Assembly (NCBI GenBank): GCA_016271365.2
Contig: CM057458.1
Span: 199,116,501 to 199,180,500 of the forward strand
DNA length: 64,000 bases
Source: Neoceratodus forsteri
Taxonomy: Eukaryota > Chordata > Ceratodontiformes > Ceratodontidae
Reading direction: 5' to 3'
This document shows, one piece after another, positions 41,949 through 53,184 of the stretch (position 1 is its first letter; every line of letters starts with the position of its first letter). The translations under genes were made by a program, and so were the position numbers. The notes under the pieces are model-generated. The model was not told where the DNA came from and searched no databases. It worked only from the letters and a program-made list of their open reading frames with translations.

Positions 41949-43100
41949 TCATCAAATTTGTTTTAAACCAATTACAAACATTCCTGAAACCAACATCCAA
42001 AACATTAACCAACACATCTTGTGATTTACCCTGGCTGAAAAGTATCAAGTCGTCCACATACATTATTGAATTGCAAGATCCACAATAATCAGGCAGTTGA
42101 TTAACAAATAAAGAAAACAGCAAGGGTCCTAAAATGGACCCCTGTGGAACACCACACTTAATATAAATCTTTTGGGAATCCTGCAACCCAATTCGCATAA
42201 GCTAACGATTTACCAAATACTCATCAAACCAAGATAAAATATTTAAAGAAAACACAATAATAACCTTCAACTTATTCAATAGCAAATCATGATCAATTAC
42301 TATAAATCAAAAGCCTTGGTCAGGTCCACAAACACCGCCCCAGTCATTAAACCATTTTCAAAGCCCCTGAGGATGGTGTCCGCGAACCTGACCAAGGCAG
42401 TGCTAGTTCCATATACACGTTGAAAGCCATGCTACTGCTGTCTCAAGATATTGTGATGATCCAAATACTCCTTCAATTGACTAGACACTACTTTCTCTAA
42501 CAACTTACTTAAAGGATTTAAGATTGATATGGGTAATCCAAAACTGCAGCATTGGCTTTTTTCGGGATTGGAATGACCCTTGCACATTTCCAGTCAGAAG
42601 GAAATTGACATGATATCAAAGATAAATTAAAAATGTAACATAGTGATCAGTAATATAAACACAGACCAACTTTAAAAATCTCACTTCAAGACCCCTACCA
42701 TAATCAGTACTCTTATCAGGTAAGGAACAAAGTAAACTAAGCATTTCAGATGGATCGATTACCCTAAATTGAAATTGTGACTCTACTACTTGAACATTCT
42801 CCACAACCCGAGCAGCATCAGACAATCCTAACCTATAACTTGAATAATCAGAAAATTTAATATTAAATAATCCTGCAGTTTTTGAATGATCAATAACTAT
42901 TTCTTCATTCACTCTCAATTCATCCACATCACTACTAATCATAGGGGACAGCAAACAATTAACATTTTGCCAAATTTTTTTTTGAATCTGACAAATTAGA
43001 TGTGCATTGTGCATTAAAGTAATCTCTTTTAGCACTTTTCACCTTTTCTGAGACTTTATTTCTCAATCTACGGTCACCTTTCTCAATCTACGGTCACCTT
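41949..43100 (-). mobile_element. LINE of the CR1/L2/Rex1 group, 5' part
   Basis: Continues the element at 40546. The frame 42198-41958 encodes KCGVPQGSILGPLLFSLFVN and SIMYVDDLILFSQ, an intact YVDD catalytic motif. Upstream (42600-43035) are an LLCSLPDKSTDYGRG-type segment and a KNLAKC/QKKIWQN-type region of the linker; broken pieces near 42300-42540 correspond to the fingers (LVKAFDL-type and ISILNPLSK-type). The 5' limit abuts CR1 sequence at 43100. There a 20-bp direct duplication (43061-43080 and 43081-43100) spans the junction. Confidence 0.8.
43061..43100. repeat. Exact 20-bp tandem duplication at a LINE/CR1 junction
   Basis: TCTCAATCTACGGTCACCTT twice in succession. Confidence 0.95.
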
Positions 43101-43315
43101 CCCTTTCTCAGAGTGAACTCTGTTTATCACCACCTTCTGTTGCCTATCCCCTAACCAATTTCTCATCCAGTTTACCACCTTTGGACCCATTTCTAAGATA
43201 CCCAGCTTATGTACTAGTCTATTATGTAGAACAATGTTGAAAGCCTTACTGAAATCTAGGTAGTTCACATTCACCGCTCCACCTTGGTCTAACTCCTTTG
43301 TCACCCAGTCAGTGC
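43101..43315 (-). mobile_element. CR1 LINE fragment, 5' piece of a split copy
   Basis: The frame 43304-43083 gives TKELDQGGAVNVNYLDFSKA, FNIVLHNRLVHKLG and WLGDRQQKVVINRVHSEKGK, the CR1 palm just upstream of the SGVPQGS motif. Together with 40272-40545 it forms one CR1 broken by the T2 LINE. Confidence 0.85.
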
Positions 43316-43600
43316 TGGGTAGGATGTTGATTCCACTCTCGATGCCTAGTTATATTAAAGATGTTTTTATTCTTTGATGAAGATCAACTGAACAAATCTT
43401 CCCAAAGAAGCCTTGCTCTGAGACAGAAACATCGATTGAGAAAAGCATAAATGCTGAAGGATTGAATGTTTTCATTGCAGTGCTTGAGCAAGAACTTTGG
43501 TTGTCATAAGCAAATATACAAAATAGTCTTTCCCTCTATGCTTTTGCTTTGCTCTGATAGAGCTTAGGGATTCAAGTTATTTGTGTCACTCCACCTGTTA
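43316..43600. other. No recognised feature
   Basis: Non-coding; nothing recognised. Confidence 0.4.
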
Positions 43601-43604
43601 TATG

Positions 43605-43850
43605 TTCCCCAGTTTTCTAAGGTCTTCCCTTATTCTTTCAACATCCCCTGGAGTGTCCACCCTATTGCATATCTTTGTATCATCAGCAAAGAGTCATACT
43701 TTCCCCCTTCAGTCCCCCTGCAATGTCCCCAATAAAGACATTGAAAAGGACTGACCCCAGCACCAACATCTGTGGCACCCTGCTCATCACCTCTCCCTCT
43801 CCAGAGTACTCTCTGTTTGCCACAACCCTCTGACTCCTGACTCCTGCAAT
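43605..43850 (-). mobile_element. CR1 LINE fragment, RT palm
   Basis: A minus-strand translation has VANRESWRG... upstream, VLVLGSVLFNVFIGDIAG-type and RYAIGWTLQGMLKE (43690-43630), in broken frames. This corresponds to the segment around the Asp pair of CR1. Confidence 0.7.
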
Positions 43851-43869
43851 TTAGACAGGAACATCCTCC

Positions 43870-44035
43870 CAGCATAGGTGGTGGAGGCAAAAATGGTAAT
43901 GGGATTCAAGAATGCATGGAGTAGGCATAAGGGAACCTTAGTGGTAAGGAAATGGGGGGAGCCAGAGATCAAATAGTGTCTGCGGTGTTACAGTATGTAG
44001 GAAAATGGCAGACTATGTGGGTAAAGTGGTCCTTT
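43870..44035 (+). mobile_element. CR1 LINE 3' terminal fragment
   Basis: GGATTCAAGAATGCATGGAG, TAGGCATAAGGGAACC and the GGCAGACTATGTGGGTAAAG/TGGTCCTTTCAGCC end match the 3' UTR of the other CR1 copies, here on the plus strand and facing the fragment at 43605-43850. Confidence 0.7.
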
Positions 44036-44219
44036 CAGCCTTTCTGTAGTCTCTTGTAGCCATGGACACCATAAAACACACACACAATTGATGGTCCTCT
44101 GCTTCTGCAGCTGCAGGTGTAAGACATATACATTGACCTCTGGGTGCAGAAGTGCAGAAACCACAAAATCCATGATATGAAAAGTACAGTTCTTCTCTCT
44201 GCTAAAGCAATGTCCCTGG

Positions 44220-44326
44220 AGGGTCCTGTGTCTCTTCAAAGGTTTTCTATATGCAGGGAGGCTGCTCTTCTGGAGCAAGACATTGGTGTATGTCTTACAA
44301 CTCTGGCTGAAGAGACACAGGACCCT
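44220..44326. repeat. 107-bp interval bounded by a perfect 17-bp inverted repeat
   Basis: AGGGTCCTGTGTCTCTT (44220-44236) and AAGAGACACAGGACCCT (44310-44326). Confidence 0.85.
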
Positions 44327-44444
44327 CTTTGCTACAAAAAGTCTGACCCCATGGGGCATAGAGAAAAGAAGTCTTGTAACTTGGATATAATGGGCTGGAG
44401 GGGCCTGTGATTTTGTATACAGAAGCAGTGTGGTGATTTCAGTC

Positions 44445-44690
44445 TAGAAACACAGAAACAGAATCTGACGGCAGATAAGGACTGCTTAGCCCATCTAGTC
44501 TGCCATTTTCCTATCTACTGTAACACTGTAGTCCCTACTTGATCTCCTGCTCCCCCCCCCCTTTCCTTACAACTAAGGTTCCCTTATGCCTGACCCATGC
44601 TTTCTTGAATCCTGTTACCATTTTTGCCCCCACCACCTCTGCTGGGAGGATGTTCCAGGCATCCACCAGTATCATGGATTTCTATCTATG
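44445..44690 (-). mobile_element. CR1 LINE 3' terminal fragment
   Basis: ACGGCAGATAAGGACTGC, CCCATCTAGTCTGCC and ACCACCTCTGCTGGGAGGAT are the minus-strand CR1 3' UTR and the end of ORF2. Truncated at about 44690. Confidence 0.85.
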
Positions 44691-44877
44691 GCAACAAGTG
44701 AGTGTGTAAATTTTGCAGTTTGCATGCCGCAGATACAAATCCACAAAGATAGCAAATGAGTGCTACTGCATTTGTGTCATCTGGAAACAGTTGTATGTTG
44801 TTTGTCTTACTTGATGATGGCTGTCTGTGGTTGCATGTGTGGTCTTGTCCTTTTGCTGCTTAGGGTGTGGGGGTGAA

Positions 44878-44975
44878 GAGTTAGGGGTTGGAAACCCTAA
44901 AGTCGAATTTCCCAGCTTTTGACACTTTAATACCAACCCTAACTGATGCATTAATATAGTTTTTTTGCAATTAAT
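44878..44975 (+). repeat. Dispersed repeat family C, copy 3
   Basis: GTTGGAAACCCTAAAGTCGA, TTTCCCAGCTTTTGACAC, CCAACCCTAACTGATGCATT and a T run. The best-preserved copy of the three. Confidence 0.7.
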
Positions 44976-45057
44976 TTACTTATACCACTAACCCTAATTT
45001 TTACTGTACTTAGGATAAGCATTGTGTTTCATACTAACTCATTGAACTACTCTACAG

Positions 45058-46180
45058 TATGACTGGGTAACTAAAGTGGTGGACCAGAGAGATGTGGTGG
45101 ATGTGGCCTCTCTGGACTCCAGAAAGGCCTTCAACACTGTCCCCCACAGAAGGCTGATTAACAAACTGCGCAGCCTAGTGATGGATCCTAAAGTAGTTCT
45201 GTGGGTGGAGGACTGGCTGAATGGCAGGAGTCAGAGGGCTGTGGCAAACAGGGAGTACTCTGGAGAGGGAGAGGAGATGAGTAGGGTGCCACAGGTGTTG
45301 GTGCTGGGGTCGGTCCTCTTCAATGTCTTTATTGTGGACATTGCAGCGGGACTGGAGGGGGAATGTATGCCTCTTTGCAGATGATACAAATATATGCAAT
45401 AGGGTGGACACTCCAGGGTGTGTTGAAAGAATAAGGGAAGACCTTAGAAAACTGGAGAAATGGTCTGAAGAATGGCAGCTGGGATTTAATGCAAAGAAGT
45501 ACAGGATCATGCACATAAAGCAGAAGAATCCAGGGGCAAAGTACAAACTAGGTAGGGAGGTCCTGACAGTCACAAAGCAGGAAAGGGACCTGGGAGTTAT
45601 CATCTAGGAGGACCTAAGAGAAAGTAGGCAGTGTAATAGGGCAGATGGAAAGGCTAGCCAGATGCTTGGATTCATAGGGAGGGGCATCATGAGTGGACAG
45701 AGGGAGGTCATCTTGCCCCTGTGTAAGAAACTCATGAGACCACACCTGAAATACTGCATCCAGTTCTGGAGACCTCATCTGAGAAAGAACAAAGAACATA
45801 GACAGGGTGAAGGTGGTGCAGTGGAAGACAAGTAAAATGGTGTAGGGCCTGCAGGGTAAGACCTATGAGGAAAGACTAAAGGAGTTAAATATGTATTCCC
45901 TGGAGGAAAGGAGGGAGGTGGGGACATGACTGAGACATACAAATACATCATTAGTATAAACAGAGTACAGGAAGGAAGCATCTTCCAAAGTAAGAGATCC
46001 TCCAAGTCAAGGTGGCACAAAAAGAAGTTAGATGGGGGAAGGCTCAGGGGAAACGTGAGAAAATATTTTTTCATGGAGAGAGTAGTGGATGCCTGGAATA
46101 ACCTACCAGAGAGAGTGGTAGGGGCTAAAACAGTCACAGAATTTAAGAAGCAAAGGGATAGACACAAGGGTATCCTGGAG
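45058..46180 (+). mobile_element. CR1 LINE, 5'- and 3'-truncated
   Basis: Starts in the palm (TKVVDQRDVVDVASLDSRKA, FNTVPHRRLINKL) and continues through a VPQVLVLGSVLFNVFIVDIA block. The motif that is usually SGVPQGS is altered to SRVPQVL. Then come LFADDTNICNRVDTPG in a second frame (45323-45607), LMRPHLKYCIQFWRPHL and a RGNVRKYFFMERVVDAWNNL block (45926-46237). A +1 shift near 45350 separates the two palm frames. The CR1 3' UTR tip is not seen. Confidence 0.9.
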
Positions 46181-46239
46181 GCAAGGGGCTCTCTAGCTCA
46201 AAGCAAACATTTTCTAGTTCAGTATCATTCATGGTGACT

Positions 46240-47410
46240 GCAAATAAACTTTTTTGCTTGCTTTCCGGGTTTCTTTTACAAATCCGGGAACATGTAGCTG
46301 GACAATTCACTTAACAGCTCTTCAGATTATGACCAGTTTGCTTCCTTGCCAGCTGGACCTTTGACCTTTGTTTCCCAAACCATCGCAACTTTGCCCAGAT
46401 TGTATGCCTTAAGTGCTTGTGCGTAGGACTCACGGTTTCTCCTTTGCAGCATAGCCATTCACATAACTTCCTGTAGTAGGGTTGTCTGCTCAAGGCATCT
46501 CATTCCAGCACTTTCTCACATCTAAATGCACCTCTTCTGGCTGAATCATTGAAATTAATATGTCTTTATTAATCTGTAAAGCAAATGGAGGCACACACAG
46601 CTCAGCAAAGAGGGTCTGACACAGGATGTAGAAAAGGACTCTACATGCACATTTGACTGCTCTGATTAAACTTCATTTAGCAGTTCTAACACATATCATA
46701 AACTTACATAACATTACTTTGAACTTATAAACTAGGAAGCATCTTAACTAAAAAAAAAGACCCAGTATGCAGAGTGCCAAGTATAGCTTGCACATCACTT
46801 AGGTCTTACACTTCTACTATTGTTTCTTTTACAAGTAGCAGACATATTGTGTAGCTTTATATTCTTTATCATTGTATTTACCTTCATGTATTTTAGTAAT
46901 TATATTAGCTATCTCCTTCTCCCCTCTCCCTCAGGATACAGCAGGAAATGAGTTGTTAAAAAATGTATGTATTTCCTGGGTAAACTTTTTGAATAAATAA
47001 ATAAATATATATATATATAAAATCAGAAATAGACACATCCATTTATCTCTACTTAATCTGGAGAACTAATCATCTGGGCAACTCAGCAACCTTATAGCAC
47101 AGCATCTAAGAGTCTGCAGATCAGTCTTATTAAAGAGGACTCCCACCAAATGTGCTAGTTTGCAGAATTAGAATAAGCATACCTCCAATAAATCGCATAC
47201 CAAAAATTAGGTTTCTACATTTCTTTGTTTTAAAGTTATGAGCTATTTTGTAACCCTGATTTTACTACCCATTCAAAAAGCCAGTTTCATTGAAGAGCTG
47301 ATGATGTCATCTCCTGAACTCAAAGTCTAGTCCTCCCTGTCAACAAGCTTATAGTCCTATACTGTACCCCAACCCTGGCCCATGTAATCCCCTCTCCACT
47401 GCACAGTAGC
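46240..47410. other. Non-coding interval with a LINE-type 3' tail
   Basis: TTTCCTGGGTAAACTTTTTG + AATAAATAAATAAATATATA at about 46973-47018 looks like a plus-strand LINE 3' tail with no recognisable body. The rest shows no feature. Confidence 0.45.
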
Positions 47411-47414
47411 CCAT

Positions 47415-50400
47415 CTTTAACAAAGAGGAAACTATCAGCTTCATCCATCTCAACTTTCAGAGCCTCCCTGCTAAATTAGACACCTTTCAAGCCTAGGTCG
47501 CCTCAAATGACTTCGACATAATTGCTGTCTCAGAAACCTGGCTTTCCCCAAAGACTTAGGATGGAGAGACTGAGCTTAGTGGCTACACCCTCCCCATCCG
47601 GAATGATAGGCTGAAGAAAAAAGGAGGGGGATGCATGTTCTATATCTCCAACAAATTCTATTTCACTGAACACATTCCTGGTTCAGAGTTTTCCCTTCTG
47701 GAAACCCTCTCCATCCACCTCCTCCTAAACCCTAACAAAACCCTCATCCTTACCACTGCCTACCTTCTTCCAGGTACCCCCCGTCTCCGACCTTGAGGAA
47801 CTTCTAGCCTTCAAACACACCCTCCTACTCAATAGGGAGTGGATCCTCTTTGGGGATTTTAACATTAACTGTGTCTCCAGCCAAGCCGCTGCCAAATCCT
47901 CTATTGCAAATATTGGCCTCTACCAGCTGGTAGCCTCTCCCACCAGATCTAACTACAAAACAGGTACTCAAACACTCATTGATTGGATTATTGTCTGGCA
48001 TCCTACCCGCATCTCCGATTCTGAAGTTTTGCCCAACTCTATCAGTGATCATTACGTGATATTTTGCCTTTGGTCAGCCCGACTACCCAAATACTGTCCC
48101 ACCTTTATATTTACCAGAAGACTGACCAAACAGAACACTGAACTCATAACCAGTGATTTCAGCCTTATTGACTGGTCCATTAACGAGAGGTCAGAAGACG
48201 CGAATCTATTCTTCAGAAATTCTCCTATATCTTTGTCAGTACTGTATATGCGATAAACATGCTCCACTCCAAAAAATTAAAACAAGGGGTAACATTAATG
48301 AATGGGTCACTCCCGATCTTATTAAGTTGATGAGATCAAAGGATAAAGCCTGGGCCCATCACTTGAAGCACAAAGACCCTTCCCAGCTGTCCCTCTGCAG
48401 ATCTCTCCACACTAAGTGTAAATCTGTCTTCAGAAAGGCAACAATTGACCACCTTCGTAATAAACAACTTGGGGATGCCTCAAGCCCCCATCAGCTCTGG
48501 GGTGCCCTCAACACGATCCTTGGAAAAACCAAAAATTCCAATCCCATTACCCTGTACCAGAACAGAACTCATGTTAACAATCCAATGAAAGTCGTGAACA
48601 TTTGTAACTCTTTCTTTGGTGACCGCGATAAATACAAATCTCCCTCCTCCACCCTTCCCTCCTCATTCCTGCTATACCACCATAGCCAACCTAACACCAC
48701 GGTCCCGCCCCACCCAATTTTTACTTTAAGGTCCTTCACCCTGGTGACACTGTGAAGCTCATTTGCAGGAACAACCCGAAACCCCACAAAGGGTCTGATG
48801 GTATTGACTATAAAATCCTGAAACTTTCCATCCAGGTGCTTGTGGTTCCAGTTACCAATCTCCTTAATTGCTCCATTTGTTCTGGCTCTTTCCCCAATAC
48901 CTGGAAGTCTGACACCATCAAACTGCTATTCAAAGGTGGGTCCAGAAGTTATTCCGGTAACTACTGCCCTATTTCCCTCCTCACCCTCCTCTCAAAATCC
49001 TTGAGAAGGTCATACACCCCCAAATGACAGCCTACCTCGATACCTATAACCTACTCTCCAGAGCCCAACATGGTTTCAGACCTGGTCACAGCACCTAAAC
49101 AGCCTTGGTCAGGTTCACCAGTGATGTTATTAAGGCCAGTGACAAAGGGCAGTACAGAGGATCTGTCTTTGTTGACCTTACCAAGGCATTCGATCTCGTG
49201 AACCACAGCCTCCTTCTCAACACCCTCCGAGGTCTGCAGCTCTCCAATAATGTTGTAAAATGGGTTGGGAGCTACAGTAAAGCCCACCAGATAAAGCACA
49301 GCACTGCAGAATTCTGCAATAAAGTTACTGCAGCAAACAATTCAATTTCAATGGGAGTTAATCCCTTTTGTCATGCAGTAAACATGTGACACTGCTTTTC
49401 ATCCTGGTGGGCTTCACTGTATCTCTCTGGGAGATCCCAACGCACTTCTATTCAAGGTCATCTTTTTCACAGCATGTCCAATCAAATATAATGTTCCCAA
49501 GGACTCCTTCCTCAGACCCCTTCTTTTCTCACTGTTCATTAATAACCTTTCCTCCATTTGCTAAAACACACAACTTGTCCTCTACACCAATGACACAGCC
49601 CTTTTCTGCAGCCACGAAAACCCAGCATCTATGCTTCAAAATCTACAGTCAGATATCTTGAAACTTCACTCCTGGTTCTCTGTGAATGGCATGGTCCTCA
49701 ATGCCAAGAAGACAAAATTCATGATCTTCTCAGGACCGAGGAGAGCCCCTACATCTGGACTGACACTATTTGACAACTCTAGTAACCTTATCAAACATGT
49801 AACCGAATTCAAATACCTTGATCTCCACCTGGACCCCCTCATATCCTACAGTCTTCATATAAACAACCTCAATAAGAAGGTTCATATCAGGCTTGGTCTT
49901 CTGTACAGGATCAGAAAGTTCCTGCTTCCCTCATCCAGGCTGCACCTGGCAACCACCTTTCTTCTGCCCTTGATCAACTACGGTTCTGTCATCTACTCAC
50001 TGTCTTCATCCTCTCTACACTACTCCAAAATCAGAGTCACTTACAACAGAATAGCTCATTTTATCTCAAGACACCACTGGAGAACTCACCACTGCATCCC
50101 CTACTCCTCCCTCAGCTGGCCCACCCTCGAAGGAAAGCTCCACCTAAAAATGTTCTCTTTTCTCCATAAAATCCACCTCAATCTGCTGCCACCCAGCGTC
50201 AACTCCCTTTTCCCTCTGTCAGCACCTGGTCATTTGACTAGAAATTCCACCACTATGGTCTTTGACACCCCATTCTTCCGTACCAAGCAGGTTCAGAACT
50301 TCATCTTCTATAACAGCACGAATTTGTACAATTATCTCCCCCCCAGAATCCAAGTCTTCAAGTCCATCCACTCTTTCAACTCCTTCCTCAAAGCCCACCT

Positions 50401-50943
50401 CCTAAATTCGTCCACCTGTAGATGCCATGGGCAGTCTCTTTACTAAACCATATGCTCTTCACCCCTCCTCCCTGTTCCACCTCCCCAGCACAACTCTCCC
50501 TCCTTCCTCTCCCCCCTTCTTCTCTCACCACCACCGCCCCTCTGATTCCCTATTCCACCAACCTCTTTAGTCATGCTCTTCCCCCATTATACTATACTTA
50601 TAGGTAATGTCCTCATTCTCCTCTTCTCCTCCTACATATTATAGATTCGTCTTGTTCCTCTCTCCTTCTATCATAGTATTCCCTGTCATGTTATTTTTCT
50701 CGTGATCTCCACCTCAATCTTGTTGTCATTGATAATGTACTTTCTTTGAACCCTGATTGTATTTTGCACAGCCTTTTTATCTTACGCTTTTGGAACTTTT
50801 GTTAAAATGTTTATTTGTTTGCAGTACCTTGTTATGTTTATATTACCTGTATTTATGTTGTATTCCTCACTGGATGTTTGTGAAAATGGATATTTTTGCT
50901 CACATACTTTCCAATATATAAATAAAATTGATTGATTGATTGA
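47415..50943 (+). mobile_element. Nearly full-length LINE ORF2 (endonuclease + RT), CR1/L2/Rex1 group
   Basis: Endonuclease: DIIAVSETWLS near 47520, LFGDFNIN near 47850, and NSISDHYVIF near 48035-48065. These are the catalytic landmarks of an APE-type domain. RT: PKPHKGSDGIDYKILKLSI (48780-48835), NYCPISLLTLLSKS (48960-49005), VFVDLTKAFDLVNHSLLLNT (49167-49226), LLFSLFINNLSS near 49530, and a catalytic region decayed to NDTALFC (49590-49610; Asn replaces Ala and the first Asp follows). The C-terminal 271-codon frame (49631-50446) includes KTKFMIFSG, LPLINYGSVIYSL and YNYLPPRIQVFKS. The 3' end is AATAAAATTGATTGATTGA. Frames break near 48755, 49030, 49275 and 49640, one of them because of the MITE at 49275-49419. 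ORF1 was not recognised. Confidence 0.88.
49275..49419. mobile_element. 145-bp TIR MITE with TA duplication, inside the LINE RT
   Basis: CAGTAAAGCCCACCAG at the left and CTGGTGGGCTTCACTG at the right are inverted copies with one mismatch. TA flanks both ends (49273-49274 and 49420-49421). Removing the element and one TA restores continuity of the LINE reading (GSY then LSGRSQ). TA targets and CAG...CTG ends point to a Tc1/mariner (pogo-type) MITE. Confidence 0.88.
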
Positions 50944-51360
50944 AGTTCTGAATTTATTGATGCCAAAAATTTTGGCCTGGGTCTCTCTTTAACTTTATGA
51001 AAACTGTTACAACATTATCAGATTCAAACTTCAGTTCTGCTTTAGAGTCATAAACTGAAAAAAGTATGTGCTTTTAACATGGCATCTTATGAAGAAACAC
51101 AAATCAGAGAATATTACAGTACCTGTAAAGCAAATGGAGACACTCACACGGCTCAGCAGAGGGGTCTAACACAGGATGTATGGTTTATGCTGATTCAGCA
51201 TTTCCTGGTGTCCCTGAAGCACCCCTCCACCCTGGTTACAACAGATACTTGCAGCTTAGTTCCTGAGCTTACAAGAAAGAGGGGTTACAGCAGTTATCTT
51301 TACTGTGGGGGCTTCCATTATCTCTTGTATGCTTTGGGATGCATCAAAATTTATTTATCT
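50944..51360. other. No recognised feature
   Basis: Non-coding. The 95-codon frame at 51079-51366 has no recognised domain. Confidence 0.4.
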
Positions 51361-51364
51361 TTTT

Positions 51365-51470
51365 AATTTATTGAATTTTGTTGACTGGGTATGCCCATTG
51401 GCCCTCATGGAGTCCCTTTTTCAGGGGCGACCCAGAGTTAGTTACAAAGAATACAACACGGTTTGATAAC
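51365..51470 (-). mobile_element. LINE 3' tail (type T2)
   Basis: TTTATTGAATTTTGTTGACT + GGGTATGCCCATTGG, then GTCCCTTTTTCAGGGGCGAC + CCAGAGTTAGTTAC, matches the T2 tail. The body upstream (to about 51800) is non-coding. Confidence 0.6.
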
Positions 51471-52615
51471 CGGTGTAGCAACAGTTTGGTGATACAGAGT
51501 GAACCGTGTATGAGACTACATTACAGTTGGCAGGTTAATAATGCAGATGAGACAATCAGCTAAATAAGAAAACATCTTAAAGAGTGTAAGAAAATAACCT
51601 ATGAGTTTTGCAACACTGACAATGTGATAGTTGTGACAGGATAACCAGTGGTGCAAGTGGTAGACAAGAGGTACAGGAACTCAGGCTTTGGGAAATGAGA
51701 AATGCAGAATTAAGATCCTCAATCTGAAGAATAGCTGTGTCAAGACGCATCTATCTGTTCAGACACTACTAGATTCAGTTAGAGATATTGAAGTATTTCT
51801 AAGAAAACAGCATTGCTGTACAAGTCAAATGTTATGAAAACCCTGATTTCAGGTCACAGGCCCAGAAACTTGTCATTATGTTGCTGGTTTAAGAGTTTCA
51901 GTCCCAGTGTCAGTGGTAAGAAGTACAGGAACTCCATTCCTGCTGCAAAAAAAGTACAGGAACTGAGTTCCTGTGCGTTCCTGTTCACTTTCATCACTGA
52001 GGATAACAATAAGAGCTGCACAAGGTAGAGCATTACCTGTGTTTTGCAGGAGTTAGTCAGTGTACAGTCAATACCGGAAACCTTCACTCACATTTATCTG
52101 ACCCCCCCCCCCAATTTATCTGAGCTAATGGGATGCTCCTCAAGCAGTCTGGATAAACAGGGTTTGACTGTAGTATTTCAGAGCATGGATTCACTAGTGC
52201 TTTCAATACTATTTCATTTTCTTCCTGATTCTGACATCAGTAAAATGACAGTGATTTTGGCCTAACAAACTGCTGGCATGCTTAGGCCCTGCAGTGCACA
52301 ACAAATGCCACTGTGCCAGCACTATTAGGGCTCAGAGGTTGCTGATGTACCAGAGGCAGGTGAAGACCATGGGGGATACAAACCAACAGTGGAGTCACGC
52401 AGGATGTACCGCTCTTATTACAGTTTCTGCCAGTGGCACGATGCAGAACACTGCAGGAATACAATGTAATCCAATGGTAATTACTCTAATTTGTCATGCT
52501 GGAAAGTGTAACATGCTTATCTCAGAGCCTTGCATCCTGGCTGACTCTGCTGTGCATGAACAAAAAACTGTCAAAGGTATAACAGTTATATTTTTCTCCT
52601 CTACGTGAGCAAATG
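51471..52615. other. No recognised gene
   Basis: Non-coding with a C run at 52103-52112 and a small palindrome CAGGAACTGAGTTCCTG near 51957. Frames at 52294-52608 and elsewhere have no domain. Confidence 0.4.
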
Positions 52616-52621
52616 CACCTC

Positions 52622-52698
52622 AGTCCTCAACAGGAATCAAACCTGGGACCCTTAGTCCCAAAAGCAGAAGCACTAATCTCTCAGCTAAAAGAAAATTT
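52622..52698 (-). mobile_element. tRNA-like sequence (tRNA-derived SINE head or tRNA pseudogene)
   Basis: On the minus strand, TAGCTGAGAGATTAGTGCTT resembles box A with its D-loop and AGGTTTGATTCCTGTTGAGG resembles box B/T-loop, with about 35 bases between the two, roughly tRNA spacing. The acceptor stem does not pair and no CCA end is present, so a functional tRNA is unlikely. It differs from the five long SINEs described here. Confidence 0.6.
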
Positions 52699-52699
52699 C

Positions 52700-52880
52700 C
52701 TTAGATATGGGAGGTCAGAGTGTTAGACAACTACCATGCAGTACAATGCACTGTTATGAACCACCAACAGAGATTCCTGTGCTGTTGCTGTTTCTTAGCA
52801 CAAGAGTGTTCTGTCATTTCCAGTCTCTCATATCTAGATGGTGTTGCTTTTTTACAGATTGCCATTTTATTACCCCAACA
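52700..52880. repeat. Dispersed repeat family D, copy 1
   Basis: GAACCACCAACAGAGATTCC, TGCTGTTGCTGTTTC, CTCTCATATCTAGATGGTGT and CAGATTGCCATTTTAT parallel 59225-59400. Non-coding. Confidence 0.6.
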
Positions 52881-53184
52881 CCTGCCATCTTCAGCCCAGG
52901 CTCTGGATTATTCACTCACTTCTTGCCACCACTTGTCCATAAATTGATCCTCATCATGCCCCCCCCCCACCCAGTGGTGCTGCCACCACCAGTGGGGAAT
53001 GTATGCATGGGAACTGGATTTTGTACAGTAGGTCAGGGAAGAACCTGGGCTACTACTCACAACATAGGTTGTGGTTTTTGCTTGTGTAGTCCCACCCCAG
53101 GACATTGGCATGTGGGAGCACAGTAAAACAAGCTAATGTCCCACCCACTCCAATATCACTATGTTTTTAACCTTTTTTATGTAT

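Noticed and set aside
19322..44975. CCCTAAC motifs as interstitial telomere repeats
   Set aside because: Only single CCCTAAC units within a non-tandem dispersed repeat; no TTAGGG array.
52622..52698. Functional tRNA gene
   Set aside because: Acceptor arm does not pair and the anticodon arm is poor; better explained as a SINE head or pseudogene.
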